Assembly (NCBI GenBank): GCA_031269355.1 | Contig: JAISZG010000013.1 | Location: 124,001-188,000 of the forward strand | Direction of reading: 5' to 3' | Length of the DNA stretch: 64,000 nucleotides | From: Oscillospiraceae bacterium | GTDB lineage: Bacteria > Bacillota > Clostridia > Christensenellales > Aristaeellaceae | Part shown: in pieces, positions 27,091 through 35,381 of the stretch | How positions within the stretch are numbered: position 1 is the first letter of the stretch | Layout of the letters: every line of letters begins with the position of its first letter | Translations under genes and position numbers: made by a program | The notes under the pieces: generated by a model | Told to the model about the DNA's origin: nothing | Seen by the model: the letters and a program-made list of their open reading frames with translations, nothing else | Databases searched by the model: none

Positions 27091-28086
27091 CTATGCTTTA
27101 ATCATTGTTTGAACCAGCGACGCGCGGCGTATATCGCGCTGTTCGTCGGTTAACGATTCGCCAGTCGCCTGCTCCAGGCTTGCCGGCTGCGCGGTTACCA
27201 GCAGCCGATCCAGCGTATCGGGCCGTATCGAAATCAGGCGCATGCACGAGCCGAGCCTCAGGCACGACCAGCGCTGCATAAATTCCTTTGCATTCATGCG
27301 CCTCGCGCGCTCCATAACTCCAAGTGCGCGCATCAGCCGATCCTCTAAAGCGATGCGATCGCCTGCATGCAGCGCGACGCGTACCTTTCGTTCCCAATCC
27401 ACCATTTGATTGGTGGCGGACTGCATGTCGTCCAGGATATCGCTTTCCGTTCTGCCAAGCGTCACCTGATTCGACAGCTGGTACAAGTCGCCTTGGGCCT
27501 CGCTTCCCTCTCCATATAGGCCGCGCAGCGTCAACCCAAGTTTTGAAACCGCCTGGGTAACCTTGCCCATCTCTCCCGACCATGTTAGCGCCGGAAGGTG
27601 GAGCATCGCCGACGCCCTCATGCCCGTGCCCGTGTTCGTTGGGCATGCGGTTAGGTAGCCCAGCTCAATATCATATGCGAACGATAGTTTGCTCGATAGC
27701 CAATCATCCGCTTCAAACGCAATCTTTGCCGCGAGCGGCAGATCGAATCGATTAACGAACGCCTGCACTCGCAGGTGATCTTCTTCGTTAATCATAACGC
27801 TTAGCGTTTCATCATCGTTTAGCAGCACTGCGGAACGCTCCGGCGTTCTGAGCAGGTCGCGGCTGATAAGGTGCCGCTCTACCAAAGCCTGACGCTGTAT
27901 GGGCGTCATGCGATCCAGCGACACGGTTCGCAGTTCATGCGGCTCAAGCGCGTTTGTCGCGCGTCGAATCGACTCCTGCGCCTGTTCCACATCAAGAAAC
28001 CCTGGGAAAGGAAGATCCGCATGATTGCGCGCAAGGCGAACGCGGCATGTCAGCACAACGTCGCGATCCGGAACCGAGTCAGGCAT
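27091..28086 (-). CDS. mcsB: McsB protein arginine kinase
   Basis: The 331-residue protein has the ATP:guanido phosphotransferase fold. Landmarks are VVLTCRVRLARNHADLPFPG (N-terminus), LGYLTACPTNTGTGMRASAM (ATP-site segment) and GEGSEAQGDLYQLSNQVTLG (conserved catalytic-domain segment). McsB phosphorylates arginines of misfolded proteins and of CtsR, marking them for ClpCP. The start at 28086 is preferred because GGGAGGAGGAG precedes it and the family N-terminus follows; a longer frame to 28200 overlaps mcsA. The start overlaps the mcsA stop by 8 bases. It is slightly shorter than the Bacillus protein (about 350-365 residues). Confidence 0.95.
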   Translation of the reverse strand: MPDSVPDRDVVLTCRVRLARNHADLPFPGFLDVEQAQESIRRATNALEPHELRTVSLDRMTPIQRQALVERHLISRDLLRTPERSAVLLNDDETLSVMINEEDHLRVQAFVNRFDLPLAAKIAFEADDWLSSKLSFAYDIELGYLTACPTNTGTGMRASAMLHLPALTWSGEMGKVTQAVSKLGLTLRGLYGEGSEAQGDLYQLSNQVTLGRTESDILDDMQSATNQMVDWERKVRVALHAGDRIALEDRLMRALGVMERARRMNAKEFMQRWSCLRLGSCMRLISIRPDTLDRLLVTAQPASLEQATGESLTDEQRDIRRASLVQTMIKA

Positions 28087-28585
28087 GCTTCTCCTCCTCC
28101 CTTGCTGGCTGCATCGCGCGTATTTCATCGCGCAGCTTCGCGGCGAGTTCGAAGTCCTCGTCCGCAACGGCGCGGTCCATATCGCGCCTGAGCGTCTCAA
28201 GCCGCTTCGCCGCGTGATTTTGTTCCTCCGAACGCGGAGGTATGCGGCCGGTGTGCTGCGTTTTACCTCCGTGAATGCGTCCCAGCAGCGACACTAGCTG
28301 CGAGCGGAACGCGTCATAGCATTTGGGGCAGCCAAGCATGCCCGTTTTTTGAAATTCGTCATATGTCTGACCGCAGCATTCGCAGCGCATCTCGACATGT
28401 TCGTGTTGAGTTGAACCCGCCCCCTGCAGCAAACTGAGCAGCAGCGTGCTCATACCCGCCATCGTCAGCGCCTGCTTGTGCTTCTGGCAGCACGCGGCGC
28501 ATAGATGCTGTTCCGTTTTATCACCGCCGACTATCGTTGTTAAATGAACGGTGGCAGGCTGCTGGCCGCAATTTTCACATAACAT
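28079..28585 (-). CDS. mcsA: McsA, zinc-binding activator of McsB
   Basis: The 168-residue protein has four CXXC-type pairs: CENCG near residue 3, CAACC near 29, CECCG near 68 and CPKC near 86. A UVR motif lies near the C-terminus (RLETLRRDMDRAVADEDFELAAKLRDEI, given here as its known family position about 125-155). It activates the McsB kinase and helps control CtsR. It sits between ctsR and mcsB with overlapping or near-touching ends, the classic operon order. Start ATG follows AGGAGG at slightly long spacing. Confidence 0.95.
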   Translation of the reverse strand: MLCENCGQQPATVHLTTIVGGDKTEQHLCAACCQKHKQALTMAGMSTLLLSLLQGAGSTQHEHVEMRCECCGQTYDEFQKTGMLGCPKCYDAFRSQLVSLLGRIHGGKTQHTGRIPPRSEEQNHAAKRLETLRRDMDRAVADEDFELAAKLRDEIRAMQPAREEEKHA

Positions 28586-28591
28586 AATGGC

Positions 28592-29062
28592 TTACGCCTC
28601 CTTTTGATCGCGCACGACCTGCAGCAGCATTTCACGAAGTACGCTGGCGCGCAGCGCGTCTTTCACCGCAAGCGGAAGATTGATCGCCCTGGCGGAAGTA
28701 GCGGCCTGCATGAGCGCGCTTTCCCTGTCGGACAGGATTCCCTGTTCGGCTAGCTGCTGTATGATGGAAAACGCATCCTGCGCCGATACCGACGCGCCGA
28801 TACGTTGATTAATCAAATAGAACAATTGATCGCCTTGCGCCTTGCGCAGCCTGACGATCCTGACAAAGCCGCCGCCGCCGCGCCTGGATTCTATCGCATA
28901 CCCTCGATCCGGCGTGAATCTTGTGGACAGCACATACGTAATTTGGCTGGGCGCGCATCTAAAATAGCCCGCCAGTTCGTTGCGCTGCACGTCCACTTGA
29001 TCCTGGTCCTCCCCCAGAAGGGATTTGATAAACGCCTCGATATCGTCGCTCAAAGGTTTCAT
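28592..29062 (-). CDS. ctsR: CtsR, repressor of class III heat-shock genes
   Basis: The 156-residue protein has the winged-helix N-terminal domain (SDDIEAFIKSLL, RNELAGYFRCAPSQITYVL). The wing tip is ESRRGGGGFVRI, with the glycine-rich heat-sensing loop. A C-terminal helical domain follows. CtsR represses clp and mcs genes until heat or oxidative stress. It is the first gene of its own operon, and a CtsR-type operator lies upstream, giving autoregulation. GAGGTGACCCC precedes the ATG. Confidence 0.96.
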   Translation of the reverse strand: MKPLSDDIEAFIKSLLGEDQDQVDVQRNELAGYFRCAPSQITYVLSTRFTPDRGYAIESRRGGGGFVRIVRLRKAQGDQLFYLINQRIGASVSAQDAFSIIQQLAEQGILSDRESALMQAATSARAINLPLAVKDALRASVLREMLLQVVRDQKEA

Positions 29063-29154
29063 GGGGTCACCTCACGGTTATTCTTCGCCGGGAACCGCCG
29101 GATACCCTGTCCGACCCCTCACCCGGTTTGGATTGACTTTCTCTGCCTATTCAT

Positions 29155-29182
29155 AGTATAGCAGAAGTTGAAGAAAGTGCAA
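29155..29182 (-). promoter_or_regulatory. Promoter of the ctsR operon
   Basis: On the minus strand TTGCAC (29177-29182), 16-base spacer, TATACT (29155-29160). The -35 box is weak; the -10 is good. It lies about 95 bases before ctsR. Confidence 0.65.
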
Positions 29183-29191
29183 CCGGAACTT

Positions 29192-29208
29192 TTTGACTTT
29201 TCCTGACC
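29192..29208 (-). promoter_or_regulatory. CtsR operator (tandem heptad) upstream of ctsR
   Basis: Read on the minus strand: GGTCAGG, AAA, AGTCAAA. This fits the known CtsR box, a direct repeat of (A/G)GTCAAA separated by NAN, at 5 and 7 of 7 positions. It lies 9 bases upstream of the predicted -35 box. A second single half-site (AGTCAAT) lies near 29131-29140. Confidence 0.8.
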
Positions 29209-29376
29209 TTTGTAGCGAAAATCACATCCGTTGTATCATCCATCCACTTTGTGTATTAATAATAATATAATAATTACTTTAATTTATATATAATATATTG
29301 ATTGTAATAATTAAAGCCGCCGCAATCATCCATCATATTGCCGCGGTTTTAATAGAGCTAATTTATATACATAATA
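29209..29376. other. Intergenic region between ctsR and pyrH
   Basis: AT-rich, no gene seen. An imperfect hairpin at 29313-29350 probably terminates the rpsB-tsf-pyrH operon. frr, which often follows pyrH, is not present here. Confidence 0.6.
29313..29350 (-). terminator. Probable terminator after pyrH
   Basis: Imperfect 14-bp stem (29313-29326 with 29337-29350, one mismatch and one G-U pair), followed on the minus strand by TTTAATTATT. It lies about 27 bases after the pyrH stop. Confidence 0.6.
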
Positions 29377-30081
29377 TTATGCATGAACGACACTTCCAAA
29401 GCTTTCTCCACGCGCCGCCTTCACTATGCTCTGCGCATTCTTTAGCCCAAACACGCGCAGTACGGGCACTCCGTTTTCCTTGCATAATATAATTGCCGCA
29501 GTATCCATCACACGAAGGTTCATCCGCAGTACGTCGTCATATGTAAGATCCGGCAGGAACTTCGCGCTCGCGTCGAGATTGGGATCGCGATCATATACGC
29601 CGTCCACATTCTTCGCCAGCAGTATCGCGTCGACGGAAAGTTCGATCGCGCGCAGCGCGGCGCCCGTATCCGTTGAAAAAAACGGATGCCCCGTACCGCC
29701 GGCAAGCAGCAGCGCGCAGCCATCCGCAAGAGCAGCCAGCGCCCCGCGCTGGGTATACGGATCGGCGAAGCGCGGTATATCAAACGCAGTCAGCGTCTTT
29801 ACGCGCACGCCAGCGCGGGTCAGCGCGTCTTGCATAAGCAGCGTGTTAATAAGCGTGGCAGTCATCCCCATCTGGTCGGCTATAACAGCGTCGACGTTCG
29901 CCGCCGCTCCGGATCGACCGCGCCAAATATTGCCGGCACCGATAACCACGGCAATTTGCACGCCCATGTCCGCAACTTGCTTTATCGAGCGCGCGACAGA
30001 ATCAAACTGCGCGAAGTCAAACAACCTGCCGTCCAGCCCCAGCGCTTCGCCGCTGAGCTTTATCAATATACGATTATACAT
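29377..30081 (-). CDS. pyrH: UMP kinase
   Basis: The protein (234 residues from this start) is a bacterial amino-acid-kinase-fold UMP kinase: RILIKLSGEALG at the N-terminus, VVIGAGNIWRG, ADQMGMTATLINTLLMQDAL, AGGTGHPFFSTDTGAALRA and VDGVYDRDPN. It makes UDP from UMP in the cytoplasm. The start at 30081 gives the usual family N-terminus. An in-frame ATG at 30111 lies in the loop of a stable hairpin and is less likely, although neither has a strong ribosome site. It is third in the rpsB-tsf-pyrH order. Confidence 0.93.
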   Translation of the reverse strand: MYNRILIKLSGEALGLDGRLFDFAQFDSVARSIKQVADMGVQIAVVIGAGNIWRGRSGAAANVDAVIADQMGMTATLINTLLMQDALTRAGVRVKTLTAFDIPRFADPYTQRGALAALADGCALLLAGGTGHPFFSTDTGAALRAIELSVDAILLAKNVDGVYDRDPNLDASAKFLPDLTYDDVLRMNLRVMDTAAIILCKENGVPVLRVFGLKNAQSIVKAARGESFGSVVHA

Positions 30082-30093
30082 ATCTATAATATA

Positions 30094-30123
30094 GGGCGTC
30101 GGAAAACGCATCTTCCAACGCCC
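30094..30123 (-). terminator. Hairpin between tsf and pyrH
   Basis: On the minus strand an 11-bp stem (30113-30123 with 30094-30104, one G-U pair) and an 8-base loop, followed by TATATTATAG. It could be an attenuator reducing pyrH expression relative to rpsB-tsf. Confidence 0.55.
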
Positions 30124-30174
30124 CGCCCCATAGCGACTCGCGTCGTTTTGGGGAGCCCCTCCAATGCCCTATTG

Positions 30175-30831
30175 TCAGGCTAATCCCGCCTGCTTCATAA
30201 CTTCAGCCGCGAAATCGTCTTCCCTCTTTTGCATGCCCTCGCCGCGCTCAAACCGCACAAAGCGGCGGATGCTCAGCTTCTCTCCGATTGCTGCCGTCGC
30301 TTCCGCTATAAGCCCTTTGATTGTCTTTTCCGGATCCTTTACGAACGCCTGCTCAAGAAGGCACGTATCTTTATAATATTTCTCAATGCGCCCTTCCACC
30401 ATGCGGTCGACTATTTTCTCCGGCTTGCCTTCGTTAAGCGCCTGCACTCGCAGTATTTCCTTTTCCTTATCCAGTGCTTCCTGCGGCACTTCCTCTTTGT
30501 TCAGATACAGCGGGTTTGCCGCCGCTATCTGCAGCGCGATATCGTGCGCCAGCGCTTTAAAGGCGTCTGTTTTCGCTACGAAGTCGGTTTCACAGTTAAC
30601 TTCGACCAGCACTCCGATTTTTCCGTTCATATGGATATAAGCGTCCACAACGCCCTCGGCGGCTATCCGTCCGGATTTTTTCGCCGCCGACGCGAGACCC
30701 TTTTCGCGAAGAATTTCGACCGCCTTCTCGACGTCTCCGCCGCTCTCCACCAAGGCTTTCTTCGTATCCAATATACCGGCGCCGGTACGCTCTCGCAATT
30801 CTTTGATCATTGCGGTTGTTACTTCAGCCAT
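30175..30831 (-). CDS. tsf: Translation elongation factor Ts
   Basis: The 218-residue protein has the UBA-like N-terminal domain ([20 protein letters not shown]) and the conserved [12 protein letters not shown] near residue 77. A C-terminal dimerisation segment ([22 protein letters not shown]) follows. EF-Ts recycles EF-Tu-GDP. AGGAGGAGATCATAT precedes the ATG. It lies downstream of rpsB, separated by about 100 bases that contain a dispersed GC-rich repeat. Confidence 0.97.
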   Translation of the reverse strand: MAEVTTAMIKELRERTGAGILDTKKALVESGGDVEKAVEILREKGLASAAKKSGRIAAEGVVDAYIHMNGKIGVLVEVNCETDFVAKTDAFKALAHDIALQIAAANPLYLNKEEVPQEALDKEKEILRVQALNEGKPEKIVDRMVEGRIEKYYKDTCLLEQAFVKDPEKTIKGLIAEATAAIGEKLSIRRFVRFERGEGMQKREDDFAAEVMKQAGLA

Positions 30832-30850
30832 ATATGATCTCCTCCTTTAG

Positions 30851-30915
30851 TAGCGGTGACTCTGTCCCGCCGCCCCTGAAAGAATGGGGCTTTTTACCCT
30901 CGCCCCACACCCGCT
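30851..30915 (+). repeat. Dispersed GC-rich intergenic repeat, copy A
   Basis: Between rpsB and tsf. It shares the series CTCTG(T/C)CCCG, then CCCC..GAA, ATGGGG, CGCCCCA, ACCCGCT with copies at 36765, 37507 and 37627, all in the same orientation. It can fold through its C-rich and G-rich parts. Confidence 0.65.
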
Positions 30916-30933
30916 GTATTCGTCAATCGTTCG

Positions 30934-31662
30934 TCATTGCGCTGCGGCCACAGCTTCGACTTCGTCCGGTTCAAGCTGCTCGCCTTGCTTGCCTTCCAGC
31001 ACCGCGTCCGCCATTTTGCCGGCGATCAGCTTCACAGCGCGGATGGCGTCGTCGTTTCCGGGGATTATATGATCTACTTCGTCCGGATCGCAGTTTGTAT
31101 CCACAATAGCTACGATCGGTATTTTTAGATTCCGCGCCTCCGCGACGGCTATGGCCTCCTGCCTCGGATCGACAATAAACAGCGCGCCGGGAAGCTTTTT
31201 CATTTCGCGAATACCGCCAAGATTGCCTTCCAGCTTCTCGCGCTCATGCTGCAGCTTTATTACTTCCTTCTTGGGCAGCTGCTCGAATTGCCCCATTTTT
31301 TCCATACGATCTATCGCGTTCAGCCGATCGACGCGCGTGCGCATCGTGCGGAAATTGGTCAGCATCCCGCCTAGCCAGCGCTTATTAACATAGAACATGT
31401 TGCAGCGCTTCGCTTCCTGCTCAATCGATTCCTGCGCCTGTTTCTTCGTTCCGACGAATAAAATCGACTTGCCTTCCATCGCTATATCGCGAAGGAACAA
31501 ATATGCCTCGTCTATTTTGCGAACGGTTTTCTGCAGATCTATGATGTAGATTCCATTGCGCTCGGTAAAGATATACGGCGCCATCTTCGGGTTCCACCTG
31601 CGTGTTTGGTGTCCAAAGTGTACGCCCGCCTCGAGCAGCTGTTTCATGGATATTACCGCCAT
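30934..31662 (-). CDS. rpsB: 30S ribosomal protein S2
   Basis: The 242-residue protein has [24 protein letters not shown] at its N-terminus (shown in part as the S2 signature), followed by [31 protein letters not shown] and [22 protein letters not shown]. The start at 31662 follows GGGAGGAAAATC; a longer upstream frame has no ribosome site. First gene of the rpsB-tsf-pyrH operon. Confidence 0.97.
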   Translation of the reverse strand: MAVISMKQLLEAGVHFGHQTRRWNPKMAPYIFTERNGIYIIDLQKTVRKIDEAYLFLRDIAMEGKSILFVGTKKQAQESIEQEAKRCNMFYVNKRWLGGMLTNFRTMRTRVDRLNAIDRMEKMGQFEQLPKKEVIKLQHEREKLEGNLGGIREMKKLPGALFIVDPRQEAIAVAEARNLKIPIVAIVDTNCDPDEVDHIIPGNDDAIRAVKLIAGKMADAVLEGKQGEQLEPDEVEAVAAAQ

Positions 31663-32081
31663 GATTTTCCTCCCTTTCGTTATTCCACCCCGCGCATCAC
31701 CTCGGCGCACGACCCTAAAGGCACGCGTACGCCGATCCGCGCAGGTGCGTGATCCTAAATATTATACCCGCAAACTCGCGCCTGCGCAATAGGGTTTGCG
31801 AATTTTTAATCCCTTTTATTATTATTTATTAGTTTATATTATAAATATATATTTGCGGATCGCAAATCGCGTCCAATAAAAGGCCGCCGTTCATCCGCCT
31901 CTTTTGCGCTTTGCCATTTTACCACCAGCAGCAGCGGATAAATGGGCGTGTTCGAAAATTTACAGAGCGGTTGTTCGAATTTTCTGATTCTGTTTTCACG
32001 CTTTCCCGCACAAGATAGAGTAGTACCGGCGGACAGTCTGCGGACAGCCGCCTGAAATCGGTGTGCGGGAGGTACCAACAT
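31663..32081. other. Divergent intergenic region between rpsB and the DacF-type gene
   Basis: About 420 bases. It holds the rpsB promoter and a 90-nt rpsB leader on the left, an AT-rich centre near 31800-31860, and the presumed promoter of the carboxypeptidase gene on the right, which I could not define with confidence. No small gene is supported. Confidence 0.6.
31761..31789 (-). promoter_or_regulatory. Promoter of the rpsB-tsf-pyrH operon
   Basis: On the minus strand TTGCGC (31784-31789), 17-base spacer, consensus TATAAT (31761-31766), giving a leader of about 90 nt before rpsB. Confidence 0.8.
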
Positions 32082-33302
32082 ATGAAGTGGACGCGGGGAT
32101 TCGCCGGACGCTTCGAACCGCGCGCGGTGACTGCGGTCGTTGCGCTGTTCGCGCTGATGGTTGGCATAACGGGATTCGCGCCTGCAAGCGCGGAAACAAT
32201 CGACACGTCGGCGCCGCTTGAAGCGAAGGCGCCGTTCGATCTCCAAACTCCGTCGTATCTTCTTATGGAAGCTAAAACCGGCAAGGTCATATTCGAGAAA
32301 AACGCGGACGAACGGCGCCCCGTCGCGAGCGTCACGAAGCTTATGACAATATTGCTCGTATTGGAGGAACTGGATCGCGGCGTGGTCAAGCTCACCGATT
32401 CTGTATTCTGTTCGGCCAACGCGGCGGGAATGGGCGGATCTCAGGCGCTGCTTGACGCGAACGTTCAGTATCCGCTGGAAGAGCTTCTTAAATCCACAAT
32501 TGTCGCCAGCGCGAACGACAGCGCCGTAGCGCTGGCGGAATATTTGAACGGGTCGGAGGACGCGTTCGTTAAGCGCATGAACGACCGCGCCGCTCAACTT
32601 GGTATGACAAATACCCATTATGTAAACGTAACCGGCCTGCCTGCGGCAAATCAATATACGTCCGCGCGAGATGTAGCGACGGTTTCACGCGCGGTCGGGC
32701 AGCATCCAACTTTCTTCAAGTACAGCACTATTTGGATGGATTCGCTCAAGCACCCCAGCGGTCGCGTGACCGATCTTACAAACACAAATAGGTTGATTAG
32801 ATTCTACGAAGGCGCGGACGGATTCAAGACAGGGTCGACAAACGAGGCGAAATATTGTTTATCCGCCACTGCCGCTCGCGGATCGACGCGCATGATCGCG
32901 GTTATATTGGGCACTCCCGCCAGCCAAACCCGGTTTGACGAAGCGCGCAAGCTTCTGGAATACGGATTTGCGAATTATCAATTGAACTCGCTCGCCAAGA
33001 AGGGCGATTTAATCGGCGCAGACGTCGCCGTGCGCCTGGGAGCGCAGAGCAGCGTAGCCGCCGCCGTTGGCTCGGATGTGGAACTACTGTTGGGCAAGGG
33101 CAAGGAGCGCGACCTGAAATTGGACGTAACGCTCGCCGACACGGTACCCGCCCCCGTTCGCAAGGGCGACGTGATCGGCGAAGTGCGCGTGATGCTCGCG
33201 GACGAACTTCTTATGGCGCTCCCCGCCGTGGCCGCGTCGGATGTGCCCTACCCGGGATACCTGGAGGCAATCATGCAAATTCTAAACAACTGGAAAATAT
33301 AA
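32082..33302 (+). CDS. D-alanyl-D-alanine carboxypeptidase, DacF/PBP5 type
   Basis: The 406-residue protein is a class A low-molecular-weight penicillin-binding protein (peptidase S11). A signal peptide ends near PASAE. The active-site SxxK is SVTKLM (about residue 83), SxN is SAND (about 145) and the KTG motif is KTGS (about 251). A C-terminal PBP5-type beta domain (about 290-380) and an amphipathic anchor end (YLEAIMQILNNWKI) follow. It removes the terminal D-Ala from stem peptides. GGGAGGT precedes the ATG; a GTG 7 codons upstream has no site. In spore formers DacF is often forespore-expressed and precedes spoIIA. Here spoIIA is 12 kb away, so a specific DacF role is inference. Confidence 0.93.
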   Translation: MKWTRGFAGRFEPRAVTAVVALFALMVGITGFAPASAETIDTSAPLEAKAPFDLQTPSYLLMEAKTGKVIFEKNADERRPVASVTKLMTILLVLEELDRGVVKLTDSVFCSANAAGMGGSQALLDANVQYPLEELLKSTIVASANDSAVALAEYLNGSEDAFVKRMNDRAAQLGMTNTHYVNVTGLPAANQYTSARDVATVSRAVGQHPTFFKYSTIWMDSLKHPSGRVTDLTNTNRLIRFYEGADGFKTGSTNEAKYCLSATAARGSTRMIAVILGTPASQTRFDEARKLLEYGFANYQLNSLAKKGDLIGADVAVRLGAQSSVAAAVGSDVELLLGKGKERDLKLDVTLADTVPAPVRKGDVIGEVRVMLADELLMALPAVAASDVPYPGYLEAIMQILNNWKI

Positions 33303-33323
33303 TATTTAAATATCTATAATAAT

Positions 33324-33359
33324 AAACTGCCGCGCGGCATATCGTCCGCGCGGCAGTTT
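33324..33359. terminator. Bidirectional terminator between dacF-type and binding-protein genes
   Basis: Perfect 14-bp stem (AAACTGCCGCGCGG with its complement, 33324-33337 and 33346-33359) and 8-base loop. The A-rich flanks give T-tracts on both strands. The flanking genes are convergent. Confidence 0.85.
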
Positions 33360-33385
33360 GGCTATTTATCCGTTATATCAGCCGA

Positions 33386-35152
33386 TTATTCGATGGTAAC
33401 AAACGACCAGATCACATCGCCTGTAGGCATCATGATCAGGTTTTTCACGTTTGGCTTGAGCATAAACGGGCGCGTGTAGAACTGCAGGGGCGCTACTCCG
33501 CCCGTAGCCATCAGGACACGCTCGCCTTCAGCGCAAAGCTGCGCGCGCTCTTCGGGGTCGGTGGTGGACTTAATCTTCGCGACGATCGCGTCGAACGCGT
33601 CCGCCCACGTCTGGTCGCCGTTCAGGCCCCAATACGCGCCTAACCCTGCATCCTTGGTCACCTCGGAAGCCTTGGTATAGGTGCCCAGATCCTTGCCCAC
33701 GCGCGGATAGTTGTTGCCGGAATTGCTTATAACGATTTCAAGGAAGTTAACGCAGTCGTTGAAATCAGCGATCCAACCCATGCGCGCGGCTTCGGCATTG
33801 CCTTCCTTAAGGTTCTGCTGCAGCGTCGCCCACGCTTCGGTATTGATCGTCGCAGGTATGCCAAAGCTGTTCCACGTTTCTTGCACATACTGGATGATCA
33901 GCGCGTTGGCGCCGGAGTTATTAAACGAGAACTCGATGGACGGGAAATCCGTAAACTTCAAGTCGCCGCCTTCGATCGAGCCGCTATACGCATAGCCCAG
34001 GTCGATCAGCATCTGCGCGGCGGTCACCTGGTCGACGGTATAATCCGGATTGATATCGCTAGGCGTATCGGTTCCTTCGTACCAGTTGGTGTACGTTTCA
34101 GACGCGCGAACGTCCGCGTTCAAGCCGTCGCCCAGCGTCGCGGGATAGAAGCCGGTCGCCGGAACGCGTCCGTCCTTCGTAACGTACGTGCAAAGCTCTT
34201 GCCTGTTAATAAGCTGCCCGATAGCGAAGCGCGCCTTGGACTGCTCCTGAACGGTCAGCTGCTTTCCGGCCGGCGAGTAATCCTTATGTACATTGAACAG
34301 AATGTAGTATGTGCCCAGCATCGCGCCAAAGTTCAACTCGCCAGGATACGTCGCGTTAAGGCGATCGAATTCGGTGGGATCAAGCGAATCGATGAAAGAC
34401 GCCACGCCGTTTTCATATGCGGCGAGAATAGCCACGTTATCTTCAGACAGCAGACAATTGACCTTGCCGATCGATACTGAATCCGCATCCCAGTAATACG
34501 GGTTCTTCTCATATGCGATCACATCGTCTACGGCGTACTTGGTCATTTTGAACGCGCCAAGGCCTACGTAGGTTTCCGGATTGGTCGCCCAAATTCCCCC
34601 GTTATCCGCAAGATCTACGCGAACCGGGTAGAACGTTGGGAACGCGGCAAGTTCGAGGAAGTACGGGGTAGGGCTGTTCAGCTTAACGGTGATCGTCCGC
34701 GCGGCGTCATCCGCGACGACGTTCAGGTTGCCATCGGCATATCCCTCGATCACGTCGTACATAAAGCCGTAGTCCGCGCCAAGGTCGGCGGAAGAAGCGC
34801 GATCCCATGAAGCTTTTAACTGGCTGGCGGTAAAATCGGTGCCGTCCGACCATTTCAAGCCTTCGCGGAGCGTGAACACATAGGTTGTTCCGTCTTCCGA
34901 AACCGTATAACTTTCCGCAAGCTCAGGCGCTAGCCGCGCTTCGCCATCGACATAGCGGAAGGCCATCAAGCCGACATGCGCTAAACGGATGATGTTAGAG
35001 CCTGCCGACGCGCTGTTAAGCGCAGGGTCGATAGAAAGCGGAGTGCCGCCGCCCCAGAACATGGAAATCTCTTCGCCTTCCGCCATAGCGGCGAAGGAGA
35101 AGAGCGGCAACGCGAGCAATGCCGCCAGAAGAATCGCGATAACTTTCTTCAT
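33386..35152 (-). CDS. Orphan extracellular peptide-binding protein
   Basis: The 588-residue SBP_bac_5 protein has a signal peptide (MKKVIAILLAALLALPLFSFAAMA) and no lipobox. Landmarks are SIDPALNSASAGSNIIRL, LAESYTVSEDGTTYVFTLREG, KWSDGTDFTASQLKASWDRA and the AGKQLTVQEQSKARFAIGQLI region. No permease or ATPase is adjacent, so it may supply one of the two opp systems in the window or another elsewhere. AAGGAGGATTTTGA precedes the ATG, and a good promoter lies upstream. Confidence 0.9.
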   Translation of the reverse strand: MKKVIAILLAALLALPLFSFAAMAEGEEISMFWGGGTPLSIDPALNSASAGSNIIRLAHVGLMAFRYVDGEARLAPELAESYTVSEDGTTYVFTLREGLKWSDGTDFTASQLKASWDRASSADLGADYGFMYDVIEGYADGNLNVVADDAARTITVKLNSPTPYFLELAAFPTFYPVRVDLADNGGIWATNPETYVGLGAFKMTKYAVDDVIAYEKNPYYWDADSVSIGKVNCLLSEDNVAILAAYENGVASFIDSLDPTEFDRLNATYPGELNFGAMLGTYYILFNVHKDYSPAGKQLTVQEQSKARFAIGQLINRQELCTYVTKDGRVPATGFYPATLGDGLNADVRASETYTNWYEGTDTPSDINPDYTVDQVTAAQMLIDLGYAYSGSIEGGDLKFTDFPSIEFSFNNSGANALIIQYVQETWNSFGIPATINTEAWATLQQNLKEGNAEAARMGWIADFNDCVNFLEIVISNSGNNYPRVGKDLGTYTKASEVTKDAGLGAYWGLNGDQTWADAFDAIVAKIKSTTDPEERAQLCAEGERVLMATGGVAPLQFYTRPFMLKPNVKNLIMMPTGDVIWSFVTIE

Positions 35153-35199
35153 TCAAAATCCTCCTTTTTTTATTGTGATCGTATCCAATAAACGAATTA

Positions 35200-35228
35200 A
35201 AGATAGCATATAAATGCATGTCTGTCAA
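35200..35228 (-). promoter_or_regulatory. Sigma-A type promoter of the orphan binding protein
   Basis: On the minus strand TTGACA (35223-35228), 17-base spacer, TATCTT (35200-35205), about 48 bases before the ATG. Confidence 0.75.
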
Positions 35229-35328
35229 GAAGTCGGCAAGATATGACATAGAAATCGCTTATATTATCCCAACAAGAAAAATCAGCGACAGCATATAAAA
35301 AACTATGTGCAGCCCCATAATTCAACGC

Positions 35329-35357
35329 AAACAGGGCGGACTGCCGCCGCCCTGTTT
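35329..35357 (-). terminator. Terminator of the sleB-ypeB operon
   Basis: Perfect 11-bp stem (AAACAGGGCGG with its complement) and 7-base loop, 25 bases after the ypeB stop. Confidence 0.75.
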
Positions 35358-35381
35358 CATTATGCATAGCGTTATATAACG

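Noticed and set aside
24632-28086. Antisense frames of up to 230 codons across clpC and mcsB
   Set aside because: All are mirrors of firmly identified genes in the conserved ctsR operon.
30229-30837. A 202-codon open frame on the + strand
   Set aside because: It is antisense to tsf, whose protein is unmistakable. The product is Phe/Arg/His-rich and looks like reverse-frame translation.
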